Below are positions 38,548 to 48,482 of a DNA stretch of 64,000 nt, in pieces. Position 1 is the stretch's first letter; each line of letters begins with the position of its first letter. A program made the position numbers and the translations under genes. Below the pieces are notes generated by a model. It was given only the letters and a program-made list of their open reading frames with translations, was not told the origin of the DNA and did no database searches. This DNA comes from Pyrrhosoma nymphula. Taxonomy: Eukaryota; Arthropoda; Insecta; Odonata; Coenagrionidae. The stretch covers positions 46,327,164 through 46,391,163 of the forward strand of contig OY754337.1 of assembly GCA_963573305.1 (NCBI GenBank), read 5' to 3'.

Positions 38548-39360
38548 AAAATGGTTCGGTCAAAGCCGAACTAATGCTGTATAGCATTCAATTATATATT
38601 TGAGTGAAGAGAATAATATATTTAATTAAAATGTGTCACTTTGATTTTGGGAATAGCTTAAACAAAGTATCAGTAAAGGCGCAGTTCAGTCAACTGAAGA
38701 TAGTTGATGGTTAATTAACTTGAGAATACCGCGTACCTAGCTTTAGATAAAGATAATGCATATTCACATAGATAAAAGTTCCATTAATCACTACGTGGTT
38801 TCCATGAGTGTCTGTTATTTAATTACGCAAATACAGTATAACCGATTACTCTGAAATGATGCATGTGGTTAACTGAGTGCACTGGGACGAACATAGGCTA
38901 TATTAAAATTTTCTCAGTTGACTACTCAGAAAATTTCTCAGAATTGACCCCTATATTTTACTCCTATAAGAAAAGCATTGGAATCAGTGCAGAGAATGGT
39001 TTTCTTGTTTTTTTTTTTAATTACTTGCACTCATGATATAGGATTGAATATTTTACTATTGGATGACTGAAAAAACGAAAAATATTGTTACTATATTTAA
39101 TAATGTTATATGCTTTGTTTTTGCATAAAATTAGGTTTTCAATTAAAAATATCAATTTTCTCCTATTTCAACGTAAGCACATTTTCTTTGCAACTTGATA
39201 ATGGATACAAACGGGAAATTTTACCCGAAATTTTATGGCTTACAATATATTGAAAGAATAATAATAAAACCAATTTCAGTGAGATTTCGTTATTTGTATT
39301 TCATAAGAAATAAGTGAAATTTAAATGGAAAATACCTTTAAAAAATCAATATATTTTTTC
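38548..39360. other. No recognised feature
   Basis: AT-rich with poly-T near 39008; nothing recognised. Confidence 0.35.
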
Positions 39361-39365
39361 TCATT

Positions 39366-40007
39366 GGTCCATCTCACCCACATGCTATGGGTGAGATGGA
39401 CCAAGGATATAGGGACAGATGGACCATAACTAAAAGGCATTAAATAAACTTGAAAAAAATTTCTCTGAACAAAAGAATATTTTAATAACACTATGGTTAC
39501 TAACAATGTTACCAAACTATAAATTTCCAAAATTGGAACATATAAGACACAAGAATCTAACCAAAAGGATTGAACGGCCCACAAAAAAATTAAATTGTAA
39601 TGAAAAGGCCAAGTTTTAATATTGGAATTACTACAAACTACAATTTCCTTAATTAGTGGTTCGACTGTATTTGTTTTTTAACATTTCAGCCCTTTGATAA
39701 AGCAAATCTAATTTGTCAGCTTTTACTTACAGTGTAAAAAGTGTGGTCCATCTATCCCAACTCGAACTGGTCCATCTCTCTCAATTGTATGGGAGAGATG
39801 GACCAGGCCATTTTTCTGCTTTCCCCAATGCCAGGGGCGCCGCAGTGGTGTAAAGTGAACCGTTACATATTGTTTTCAATAAGTATAGACTTGAAACTCA
39901 ATGATATGGACAATTAAACACTACGTAGTTGGCCATGACACCAGAATGAGAACAGTGGCGCACTAGAGCGGCTACTTTCCGAACTATGCAATCAGTCCAT
40001 CTCTCCC
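39366..40007. repeat. Cluster of seven GGTCCATCTCWCCC motifs
   Basis: The 14-bp motif occurs at 39366, 39745, 39769 and 39994 on the plus strand and at 39389-39402, 39412-39425 and 39791-39804 on the minus strand, each with at most two changes. The pairs at 39366/39389 and 39769/39791 form hairpins; the first has the arm TTGGTCCATCTCACCCA. This may be the terminal and subterminal repeat set of an old MITE with AT-rich filling. No target-site duplication was identified. Confidence 0.65.
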
Positions 40008-40520
40008 GAACTTACCCTATATAATTGAATATGAGTATGCAAGTATATATATATATATTTAAATAGGGAAAAAATTTATATATCCGGTAAAAGTGTGGTT
40101 GACATATTTTTATGATGTCGTGGAACCCGCTGACAAGTCCTTAGAACTTATCGGGGCCTAAATTGTTATGTTAATATTAAATAGCATTAATATGTATTAA
40201 ATTTATTAATAAACATATTAATTATTTAAAAAATGACCTCCCCCACTGAAATTTAATAGGCATCATCATCTTGCCCTAACTAATAATATTTTGCATTATT
40301 TCTGGGCCCAGATTGTAATAATCTTAACAAATGGGTGTTTTTGTGCCTTTTGTTATTTCTCTCCTCCTGAAATATGTATAGAATATATACCATTGAAAAT
40401 ATTCTCTGAAATAAACTTAAAGCTTTATGTCACGTTTAAACTACGTTTTAGCTTAGAAAATGTAAAACGCTCATCAGTAGCCTGGTTCCTTCATGCATAA
40501 TCGGTGTAATTAATTCGTAG
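40008..40520. other. No recognised feature
   Basis: AT-rich, with a short (TA)n at 40044-40059. It may contain the body of the Helitron-like element whose 3' end is at 40550, but no 5' end was found. Confidence 0.35.
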
Positions 40521-40521
40521 C

Positions 40522-40550
40522 TTTCGTGCGAAACCGGGTCCTTCGGCTAG
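40522..40550 (+). mobile_element. Helitron-like 3' terminus
   Basis: A hairpin TTTCG-TG-CGAAA (40522-40533) is followed after 13 bases by CTAG (40547-40550) and a T. This matches the general Helitron 3' end. The intervening CCGGGTCCTTCGG also resembles ends of other insect repeats, so the assignment is tentative. Confidence 0.45.
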
Positions 40551-41457
40551 TATTTAATAATGCAGCTCCCAACATTTTAAAAAACTTAACAGGCATCTCG
40601 TTTCCTGTGCGAACAACTACTCCTCCTTAAAACGTCAATGAAAGAAAATTTATCGCTAATAATTACCCTCAGACTTCATAATTTTGCAGTAAAAAGCTGA
40701 ATAATTATATTTCGGAGACGTTTTTATAACTAATTCTCTAAAAAATGAGTGCTAATGAATATAGAATAATCTAAAAAAAAAAGGGTGCAGTGGCATTATG
40801 AAATCTTGAGAGCTAAATAAGAACGTTCTTTGCCTCTTCTTCGATTAGATATATCTTACAATGGAGAGTGTGAATAATTAGATTCATAATTTTGGAAGTT
40901 TTTTTCTGTCTTCCTGGATTCCACAGTGTAACAGTTTAGAAAAAATATGATTTCCTCAAAGAAACACTGGAGGGGGGAATTAATTATACTTAAGCCTTCT
41001 TTAAATCTTTGCACACAAATTATCAAAGCACTTTAAGTCTTCAAGAGTTACCACTACTTTGGGATGAGTCTAATGATATAAATAAATAATTAAATTATGA
41101 TATAAATAAGTTATTGGATAATTGTAAAGCGTTCTATAATCACCACAAGCTTAAATACACTTCTATTCAATCGGCAATCTTGAACCAAATTTATTCAAGA
41201 GAGACCAAGGAACTTTATCCATTGGAGGGCGATTGAGGCCAGCAAAAAAAGCACGTTAAGACACTCTCGAGACATCATGCCGCTTTTTTCATATGCTCGG
41301 CATTTGGGCATATCTGGTTCATCCACCCCGTGGGCTTTAAATACTATCACTCGATTCCCTCTCCAGCCACTGCATCGGAGGAGACAGGAGACTAGCGCCC
41401 CAAAATAATCGACCGAAGCTTACATGCACGACCAAAAGCAAATTAGTTTATATTCAT
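40551..41457. other. No recognised feature
   Basis: AT-rich; a less AT-rich patch near 41225-41420 carries nothing recognisable. Confidence 0.35.
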
Positions 41458-41460
41458 TCA

Positions 41461-41820
41461 GGGGACGTTCAAATATTATGTAAGCACCCCTAGGGGAGGG
41501 GAGGTTATGAGTTTGCTTACTTTTGCTGGCAAGTGGGAAGTAGCATTGCTTACATAAGACTGGAAGGTCTTACTCTTAAATACTACTAAATTACTTAAAT
41601 AGTAGGCTTTTTATAGTACTTATGTGACATTGCTAAAGAAACATTTCAAAAATAATATAAAATATTTGGTTTTCTTTTATAAAGCAAATATAAAACATCG
41701 TAAAAACTTACGTAAGTAAGTGGGAGGAGGGGTTCGGAAAATGCTTATTTTTGCTTACAAGGGGGGGGGGAGTGGTCGAAAATGGACAAAAATGTGTTTA
41801 CGTAATACTTTAACGCTCCC
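41461..41820. mobile_element. 360-bp MITE with target-site duplication
   Basis: The left end GGGGACGTTCAAATATTATG and the right end, read in reverse as GGGAGCGTTAAAGTATTACG, form terminal inverted repeats that continue to GTAAGCAC/GTAAACAC. TCA flanks both sides (41458-41460 and 41821-41823). Inner segments GGGGAGGGGAGG and GGGGGGGGGGAG add subterminal G-rich symmetry. No coding capacity is present. The TIR wording resembles widespread insect MITEs. Confidence 0.7.
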
Positions 41821-41823
41821 TCA

Positions 41824-42617
41824 CTTGTTGTACTTAATTTATAACCGTTTATTTTACAACTTATTTGGAATGAAGGTTAGAATTTTGCTTTTTGTCAATA
41901 AACATCCCTGCGATAATTTTTAGTTATTCACTGGAGGGGAATCAGTTTGAAAAAAAGTGATGATTTACCTTATAATACAGGTAGGTATTATCAACGGCAT
42001 GCAAATTACGTCAACCAGTAGCATCTTCGTCCTTAATCCCTTCAAAGGAATATTAATGCTTTATTATCGACCTCATCCCAGCGGCTTCGAATAGCTCAAA
42101 TCACTGCAGTTGTGGAGGATTAATTTGACTCTCAGTCTTCAGACCTTCCGTGAACAAAGGAGAATGGAGAAGTTTTCCCAAATTCCAACAATCTTCGAAA
42201 ATTCTTCAAGCTCAGGTTCTGAATGAATTAATGGGTGGAATATTTCCTCCATCACGGACACCCATTATTATATTTTTGGCCTATATTGCCATGAAATATT
42301 TCAATAGGTGTTTTCTTACAACCTGCACTACAAATAAAATTAATCTTAGTTTGTGCAGAGGAAAATGAGGGAGGGAGCGATGTAAGAATAAAGTCACTGA
42401 AAGTCTCACTTTTGGACATGGGCTAAATAGAATATTGAAATCTACTTATTTTTTAGTCATTCTATCATGGAATCACTGATTTATGAAGAATATTTATTTG
42501 TCACCAAAGTATAAAGAAACCCTCAAGTAAAAACAAAGGTAATATTAAGAATAAAATTCACAGCTTCAGGCTCTACTTTGTAGAAACTATAATATCCATT
42601 TGGATAAAGTACTACAC
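41824..42617. other. No recognised feature
   Basis: AT-rich sequence; the 72-codon frame at 42150-42368 has no recognised domain. Confidence 0.35.
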
Positions 42618-42649
42618 CTGACGATGCCAAATATTTAGTGAAACGCGTA
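42618..42649 (+). ncRNA. Hammerhead ribozyme motif, weakened stem II
   Basis: CUGACGA (42618-42624), a weakened stem II between GCCAAA and UUUAGU, GAAAC (42640-42644), and stem III ACG/CGU with a GUA triplet. The self-complementary ACGCGU resembles the dimer-type stem III of retroelement hammerheads. The PLE tail appears to end in the LINE segment that starts about 40 bp downstream. Confidence 0.6.
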
Positions 42650-42689
42650 GTGTTTAAAATCAATGGTCTGCGAGTTCACTTCGTGGAAT

Positions 42690-43085
42690 GAATACATCTT
42701 GGGCAAAAAGAAAACTTGGTTATATTCCACACAAATTTATTAAGAACACGACCGGTTTCGAAACCGGACCGGATTCGCGCGCTAGGCTTAGATTACTTGA
42801 ACAATTGAGATTAGATATCTTTCAGAGCGACACGGAGAACATCCTATTAGAACCCCACTATATTTCCAGGTCCGTCAGAAACGATAAATTAAGAGAGATA
42901 TTTTGCCGAACGGATTAGTATGGGAATTCGTTTTTCCCCCGAACAATAAGGGACTATAATAAATGCTAGGAGTAATTTCATTAGAGCGTGTCCATTTTAT
43001 ATGTAAACGGCTGGTGTCCTAACACCCCCCGCCACACGCCTATTGAGGCGGCTTGCGGGGTAATATGTAGATGTAGATGTAGACC
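42690..43085 (+). pseudogene. Non-LTR retrotransposon (LINE) 3' end
   Basis: An open segment (42688-42918) followed by a stop gives the end of a LINE reverse transcriptase polyprotein: ARLRLLEQLRLDIF, ENILLEPHYISR, RNDKLREIF, then past a TAG stop NSFFPRTIRDYN, a terminal block common to many LINE ORF2 proteins. The 3' untranslated part holds CCCCCCGCCACACGCC and ends in TAGATG hexamer repeats (43070-43084), typical of a LINE tail. RT and endonuclease domains are absent, so this is a 5'-truncated copy with at least one inactivating stop. Confidence 0.75.
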
Positions 43086-43137
43086 TTTTCAAGTCATTCA
43101 TTCTCAAGTGTTACAATATTTGAAAACAGACAGGGTG

Positions 43138-43144
<7 letters not shown>

Positions 43145-43169
<25 letters not shown>

Positions 43170-43170
43170 T
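43145..43170. repeat. (TA)n microsatellite
   Basis: Short TA array before the first hammerhead-bearing unit. Confidence 0.95.
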
Positions 43171-43189
43171 CTAGAGCTGACTTCTAGAG

Positions 43190-43240
43190 GTGACGAAGGA
43201 CCAACTGGTTCGAAACGTTCCCGTAAGAACGAATTCTTTA
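43190..43240 (+). ncRNA. Hammerhead motif with core C3 replaced by G
   Basis: This copy reads GUGACGA at 43190-43196 where the partner unit reads CUGACGA; stem II GGACC/GGUUC and GAAAC are kept. C3 is an essential core base in hammerheads, so this copy is predicted to be inactive. Confidence 0.65.
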
Positions 43241-43314
43241 TCTTTTCCTCTTTCTCCTACCTGCTGTAAGTTTGAATTTATATATTTGTGGCCAATTGGT
43301 GAAAACTTCCAAAG

Positions 43315-43316
<2 letters not shown>

Positions 43317-43383
<67 letters not shown>
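43317..43383. repeat. (TA)n microsatellite
   Basis: About 67 bp of TA repeats linking the two 214-bp units. Confidence 0.97.
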
Positions 43384-43385
<2 letters not shown>

Positions 43386-43403
43386 TAGAGCTGACTTCTA
43401 GAG

Positions 43404-43450
43404 CTGACGAAGGACCAACTGGTTCGAAACGTTCCCGTAAGAACGAATTC
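43404..43450 (+). ncRNA. Hammerhead ribozyme motif
   Basis: CUGACGA (43404-43410), stem II GGACC/GGUUC with an AACU loop, GAAAC (43426-43430). Stem III ACG pairs best with CGA at 43442-43444, where the related copy at 12039 has CGU, so the cleavage-site U appears to be lost. The core is otherwise intact. Confidence 0.65.
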
Positions 43451-43668
43451 TTTATCTTTTCCTCTTTCTCCTACCTCCTGTAAGTTTGAATTTATATATT
43501 TGTGGCCAATTGGTGAAAACTTCCAAAGATTATATATATATATATATATATATAATGTCTTGGTAGAAAATCGCTCTCGGCGACGATGCACATGCATAAA
43601 TAAAACAGTGATACACTAAACAAACACAGAAACACGCAAAAAGGACACTCACAAAAGAAAACTAGTAC

Positions 43669-43695
43669 GTTTCGACGTCAGGACGCCATCGTCAG
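43669..43695 (-). ncRNA. Hammerhead ribozyme motif, minus strand
   Basis: Mirror copy of 43719-43745: CUGACGA (43695-43689), stem II, GAAAC (43673-43669), continuing into ACGTACTAGTTTTC on the minus strand. It is identical in sequence to its partner because the palindrome is perfect. Confidence 0.7.
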
Positions 43696-43718
43696 CGGTA
43701 GAGGAGATTCCTCTACCG

Positions 43719-43753
43719 CTGACGATGGCGTCCTGACGTCGAAACGTACTAGT
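43719..43753 (+). ncRNA. Hammerhead ribozyme motif
   Basis: CUGACGA (43719-43725), stem II GGCG/CGUC with a UCCUGA loop, GAAAC (43741-43745), then a possible short stem III AC/GU with a GUU triplet. The core is intact; stem III is less convincing than in the 48648 and 36994 copies. Confidence 0.7.
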
Positions 43754-43825
43754 TTTCTTTTGTGAGTGTCCTTTTTGCGTGTTTCTGTGTTTGTTTAGTG
43801 TATCACTGTTTTATTTATGCATGTT

Positions 43826-43827
43826 TA

Positions 43828-43903
<76 letters not shown>

Positions 43904-43905
43904 CA
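43826..43905. repeat. (TA)n microsatellite with CATA interruptions
   Basis: TA array broken three times by ACATA. It flanks the perfect palindrome on the right. Confidence 0.95.
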
Positions 43906-43927
43906 CGTGTTGGTATCACGATGGTTG

Positions 43928-44090
43928 AACGGGGGGGGGGAACTTCAAGGACAGTGGTGATGAGAAGGCTATGAAAATCTGGGGGGGGGAAGGTCAAGAA
44001 AGGAAGGTGGGCCAGCAAACAACTGGTGGCGAGGGTACAATGACAGCATATCTGACTATGGGGGTGGGGGTGGGGGGACGGGTACTGAGT
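43928..44090 (+). other. G-rich tract, likely PLE 3' untranslated DNA in reverse
   Basis: G runs such as ACGGGGGGGGGG and GGGGGTGGGGGTGGGGGG lie on the plus strand. On the minus strand this is a C-rich tract like those between the GIY-YIG stop and the hammerhead at 48.5 kb and 53.6 kb. No endonuclease frame was found to its right, so it may be a truncated minus-strand PLE. Confidence 0.4.
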
Positions 44091-45119
44091 AGAACGGGGA
44101 GGTGTAGTTTTGTTAAAAAATAAAAAGTGTAGAAAAGTACAAAACTTTATTGAAATGGGTAATATTAAGAGATAGTTTGTTTAAGGCGACTGTTTCGACT
44201 TGATATTCTTTCCATTTTGAAAGAGTACATATTCTCAAGTGTATAACCTCCCATGGTGAAGACAACTATAGCATGCATACGACATTTTTATTAGTTATGT
44301 ATAATTTCAATTGCATCTATTTTCCAAAGAATAAAACGCAATAATATACGTATCTTGACAGATATGTACAGCCTCCAATCCACGCATGGTTGTTTGGCTG
44401 TCACTGACATTTCAGATCGGTGAAATATAAATATCAGTTCATGAAAGAGTGCAGTAAATACCAATGTAAGTATTCCACCAGGGATAAACCAAAGAACGCA
44501 ACTCCGATTTCCTATGCAATTAATGATTAAGTGTTCCAAAACTGCAGTATCATTAAAAAGGCGAATGAGGAGTGAGTACGCTTAAGGCAGAGAAATTAAA
44601 GCATGCCTCAAACAGTGGCACAGACGACCACTGAGCATGATCGATAGTGGGGAGTTATAATTCATCACTCTACATAGTCTGAAATGCTGGAGAACTAACC
44701 ATTGCGTATCTCTAACCATGTACCATTGCGTATCTCTAACTTCTGGTCCATAAATGTCGTCCCTCATCAGAATTGCAAATGCAACTTGCCATGGTTGATT
44801 AAGTACATTTTACAACATAGACTGACATATTGCTAGCTCATCAGTCATGTTGATAAACGTGAGCAAAATAAAACCTGTAAGTTAGAGAGAAAATTAGTGT
44901 TAATTTCCGCAGAAAATTCACCCGCCATTCCCTCGGATGACGTTCCTAAAATTTCCACTTCGCGATTCATCTTATCATTACCATGCACCATTTTTACTCT
45001 CTCGACGTTTACCGAATAAATTCCTCGAACAAGATCCATGAAAAATATAAAAAAATTGCCATTTTTTAAAATAAAAACGTCGAAAGCCAGGATTCGGTTA
45101 TCATTAAACCTATTCCCTA
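44091..45119. other. No recognised gene; small tandem duplication
   Basis: ACCATTGCGTATCTCTAAC occurs twice, 24 bp apart, at 44697 and 44721. The remainder is AT-rich without recognised features. Confidence 0.45.
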
Positions 45120-45275
45120 TACTATCTATTCATTGGCTGCTATTCTGAACCTGAGGGCGCTGTTTGTGGAAGATTCTATTCCTCGCTTCAAAATAGCATA
45201 CGCTGCCATTCTGAATCTGGGTATGATATACAAGGCATCGGTTTCGAGATGCTATTTCACGTCTCGCTCCTTCCT
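45120..45275. repeat. Repeat-like segment with ATTCTGAA motifs
   Basis: GGCTGCTATTCTGAACCTG and GCTGCCATTCTGAATCTG lie 64 bp apart, and GATGCTATTTC follows. Inverted relatives (TTCAGAATCGCAAA plus AGCACC or TAGCATCC) occur at 47140-47350. They may be parts of one MITE family. Confidence 0.4.
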
Positions 45276-47094
45276 GTATGAAAACCTTCCCGTACAGTCA
45301 GACAACCAATGACGAGCTGTGTACCAAGAATTTTTACATTCTAGTAATCATCTGGAAGGACCTCCGCCATGGATGCCGTGAGTCTGTGTGCTTGAAAATA
45401 TGTATTCAATAAATTATCATCCTGAATGTAATTCACATTTATCTTCGAATATTATTAATATAATGTACTTTTTATGCAAACATTATTGCCTTTATTGCTC
45501 TCCGTTTCTCATTTATCGCAAATGTTGGCTAGAATTAGCGTAGAACTCTTCTTGAAATTCACAATTGAGATGTGTGTCATAAATGAAATGAACTACACGT
45601 TCCTCCCTTGTCAACGCTTTATGTGCTATACTTATTAGGACTGGGAAAATAATACATAAGGGTCAGCGAACGTAATAATTTCGTAAAATCTCGATAGTGA
45701 CCATGTATATTGTATGCCCATCAATTTGTGTGCCTTCCGATGACGGTGTACGATTATGAAAGCAACATATCAATGTGAGTGTTTTGCAAGAGCAGTTATA
45801 AGAATATTTAACCATTCGTTCTCTAAATGATCATACATGTTAAATCTTGTGGGCTGCTTATTTGGGCTACTGGCTAAGGTAAAGAGACTTGTTAAATTGT
45901 GCATATCACTTTTGAAAGAAGCATAGCATTATTAATATCTGTTACTTTGCCCAAGAGCGCATATGTTGACTAATTGAGTTTTCCATAGCGTCATGTGTAC
46001 GTACACAATAACTTGAATGTTGACAGGCCTATAATATAGTAATACGATGTCTACAGACTAATTTTCTTCGTGATTTGCCTTCTATCTTTATCGCTGGGTA
46101 GTAATATCTTCACGGTATTCTTTTAATTTGGAGTTTTTGAGTGATAATCGGATATTTTTGTTACATTCATCAACTATGAGATATTGCTTCTGTTAATGAA
46201 ATTTCCCTCGAAAATACAGTTGACGTTTAGTATTATAAATTTATAAATAACAGTTAGCGAGCTGAGATAACAAAATGATACAATCTGCATTGACAGCCTA
46301 CCTCAAAAAAGTGTACTGTTTTCATGTATGCGTATGGTTGTCACTTATGTATGTGTATGGTGAACTTCACAAATCATTCGATGGAGCAGCCCGGTTGGAT
46401 ATACGAGAAGAGGATAATTAATCCATGCGTGAGTATATTCAATCCATAAGCAAAATGATGTGATGGTTTATTGGAAATATATCTGGGTGTTTCTTGGCGA
46501 AGCATCGCAAGGAAAATTTGTGGGCCCGAATGGGAATTTGATGATGGAATATATAGTGTGTACGCGAGATGGGCAATATATGTATAGGGAGATGAGAAAT
46601 AAATTTAAGTAGGTAGACTAAAAAATCAATGAAAATCTTAAGAGCGAGAGTGAATACAATAAGTTTTACAGAGGGCGAGAAAAGTAACGCGGTCGTCGAG
46701 AAATGCCAGTTCCAAATTGTTATTGGCAATGCGAGGAGAAATATCGTTTGCACAGTATAAACTCTTGTGGAATGGCCAACTTCATTCTTTTGCTCAACTT
46801 ATCTATATTCAAAGAACTTTGCTCACGTTTCCAAGTTTTCCTTCTCGTCAAGCCAGACCAAATCGCCTACTTTAAATAAGACGGAGAGCTTTATACTCTT
46901 CGTAATTGATGTTGACACGTCTATCTCCGCGATTATTATATATATTTTTTTTCAATTAAAAAGGAAAATATACCCATTATAGAGTGATATAGCACATCTC
47001 ATTCATCAGAATGAACATTTATCAGAATTCCCGTAACAGAACTAATGAAAAAGAAGGAGACTTTGACGTGAAAATGAATATGATGGTCGTGTTG
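45276..47094. other. No recognised feature
   Basis: AT-rich sequence. Adjacent frames at 46439-46753 (minus) and 46767-46982 (plus) have no recognised domain. Confidence 0.35.
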
Positions 47095-47350
47095 CGCACG
47101 GAAATTAACAGAATCTTGGGCGCTTTCCCAATAGCCCGGAATTCAGAAGGGCGCCTTCAAGTAGCATCCCTCACGGATGCAATCCGACGTTCAGAATCGC
47201 AAAAAGCACCCTATAAATTAAATAGCAACTTCCGGGTGATATTTTCAGCATTCAGAATCGCAAATAGCATCCGAGACTATTCTCGGGAAAAGAAGCGCCT
47301 TTGATGCTATTTTGGGCAAATAGGATAGGTGCTGTCTCATTCAGAATACC
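47095..47350. repeat. Repeat-like segment with TTCAGAATCGCAAA motifs
   Basis: Copies or near copies of ATTCAGAA lie at about 47140, 47191, 47251 and 47339, two of them extended to TTCAGAATCGCAAAAAGCA or AATAGCATCC. They are the reverse of motifs at 45.1-45.3 kb. The 97-codon frame at 47011-47304 runs through the repeats and is not supported as a gene. Confidence 0.4.
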
Positions 47351-48045
47351 AGCCATTATCATGAATACTTAATAGCCGTCGAATAACCGTGGCGCGTTCG
47401 GCGGCGCAATTTTCACGCCTGCTTATCGCAGTGTCTTCAAATCCGTAACGAAACAAGTACTTTCTACAAAAAGTATTGACAATATTATCCATAAAATAGG
47501 TGTTACATTTATTCATATTTGGTATAAGTGTTGAAAAGGGGTAGGTACCTCGATTATTACTCATAACTTAACCATTAATCATTCCATTTTCACAGATTTT
47601 TTTTCATCCCGCTTAATTATGGTAGTATAGGTTAACTTCAAATTGAGTAAATGGTCTTGGTGCGCTAATATATCATGAACTTTTGAGGTGGACCTTATTT
47701 AGACCGCAATCTCGCCATAAAAGCAATTTTACTACACGCTAGCACCGGCTGACAAACGAGTGGGATTTCTGGTCCAACTTTGTGACTTGAGGCTCTTTAC
47801 GAGTATTATTAGGACCAATACAATGACATATATACAAATAAGCGAATATCTATTTGAAATTAATGGTACAACCAAGCGCCTTCGGTGTTTTATCGATCAG
47901 AGATAATTTTCCGATCAATTATTGGCTATCTACCAAATACTGAATGCCACGACCAACCTCTTCTTTGAATTCAGAAAGAATTTTCAAATACTCTTCGCTC
48001 CTCTTAAATCGAAATTGGAAGCTATAACGTGGTGGAAGGGCTCCA
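47351..48045. other. No recognised feature
   Basis: AT-rich sequence between the repeat-like block and the PLE module. The open frame of the PLE extends back to 47922, but codons before about 48095 do not resemble PLE protein. Confidence 0.4.
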
Positions 48046-48072
48046 TATTAGCAATGAAGAGACTTTGTGACT
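48046..48072. repeat. Inverted repeat arm at the PLE 5' boundary
   Basis: ATTAGCAATGAAGAGACTTTGTGACTT here is the exact reverse complement of a 27-base segment at about 48703-48729, just after the hammerhead tail. The arms bracket the GIY-YIG module and hammerhead, about 630 bp apart. This places a piece of the element's 3' extension, or of its target, in inverted orientation at the 5' end. Confidence 0.8.
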
Positions 48073-48094
48073 TATGTTTTTATAATAATAACAC

Positions 48095-48482
48095 CTTGGG
48101 AAGATGGCTTAACAATGCAAAAGATGTGATAGAACCTAATTCAAAATCTGGTATATATAAGTTAAATTGTGATACTTGTGAATGTTGTTATTTTGGTCAA
48201 ACGGGGCGAAATTTCAAGACAAGAGTAAAAGAACACAAGGCATGCTGGAAGAATAAGGACGATTCGTCAGCCTTCGCCCGACACCTTTTGGAGATGGGGC
48301 ACCGAAGCAGCTTTGAGCCAGAAATCCTGTATTTTACCGGGAAAGGAAGGACAATGGATGCCCTAGAAATTCGGGAGATCACCCTACGAGGAAACCACCT
48401 TCTCAATGACATAACCTTTCCTAACCCATCCCCCTTACTACTCATCACCCTCCAAAAACCCAAACCCCCACAACCCGAGTGA
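48095..48482 (+). CDS. Penelope-like element GIY-YIG endonuclease module, 5' truncated
   Basis: The open frame runs from 47922 to a TGA at 48480, 186 codons; the PLE-like part begins near 48095. It contains a GIY-YIG nuclease: GIY at residues 77-79, a CDTCECC cysteine cluster typical of PLEs, YFG at 90-92, GRNFKTRVKEH with the catalytic-type Arg at 101 and His at 105, SAFARHLLEMGH, the metal-binding-type Glu in ALEIREI (149), and an NHLLND block. This domain nicks target DNA during PLE retrotransposition. Domain and frame are intact here, but no reverse transcriptase lies upstream, so the copy cannot move by itself. A C-rich untranslated tract and a hammerhead follow. An inverted 27-bp repeat frames the module. 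Confidence 0.85.

Larger units (their letters stand above)
43171..43532 (+). repeat. Two tandem 214-bp units with hammerhead and TA linker
   Basis: A ~148-bp block starting CTAGAGCTGACTTCTAGAG occurs at 43171 and 43385, separated by about 65 bp of TA repeats. The two blocks are almost identical, differing at a few sites. Each contains a hammerhead-like core and a tail GTGGCCAATTGGTGAAAAC that is also seen, diverged, at 12088-12110. The unit is therefore a PLE tail amplified in tandem. Confidence 0.85.
43591..43823. repeat. Perfect 233-bp palindrome
   Basis: Arms of 115 bases (43591-43705 and 43709-43823) are exact reverse complements around a 3-base GAT centre. Each arm carries an outward-facing hammerhead motif and a tail ending at CATGCATAAATAAAACAG or its complement. 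TA microsatellites flank both sides (43531-43554 and 43826-43905). Exact arms mean a very recent origin, active gene conversion between arms, or an assembly/library foldback artefact. Confidence 0.92.

Noticed and set aside
43190..43974. Frames rich in Tyr-Ile near the ribozymes
   Set aside because: Translated microsatellite, not protein coding.
44160..44260. Minus-strand AAGTCGAAACAGTCGCC as a further hammerhead
   Set aside because: GAAAC and a GUC-like triplet are present, but no CUGANGA or paired stem II is found at the right distance.
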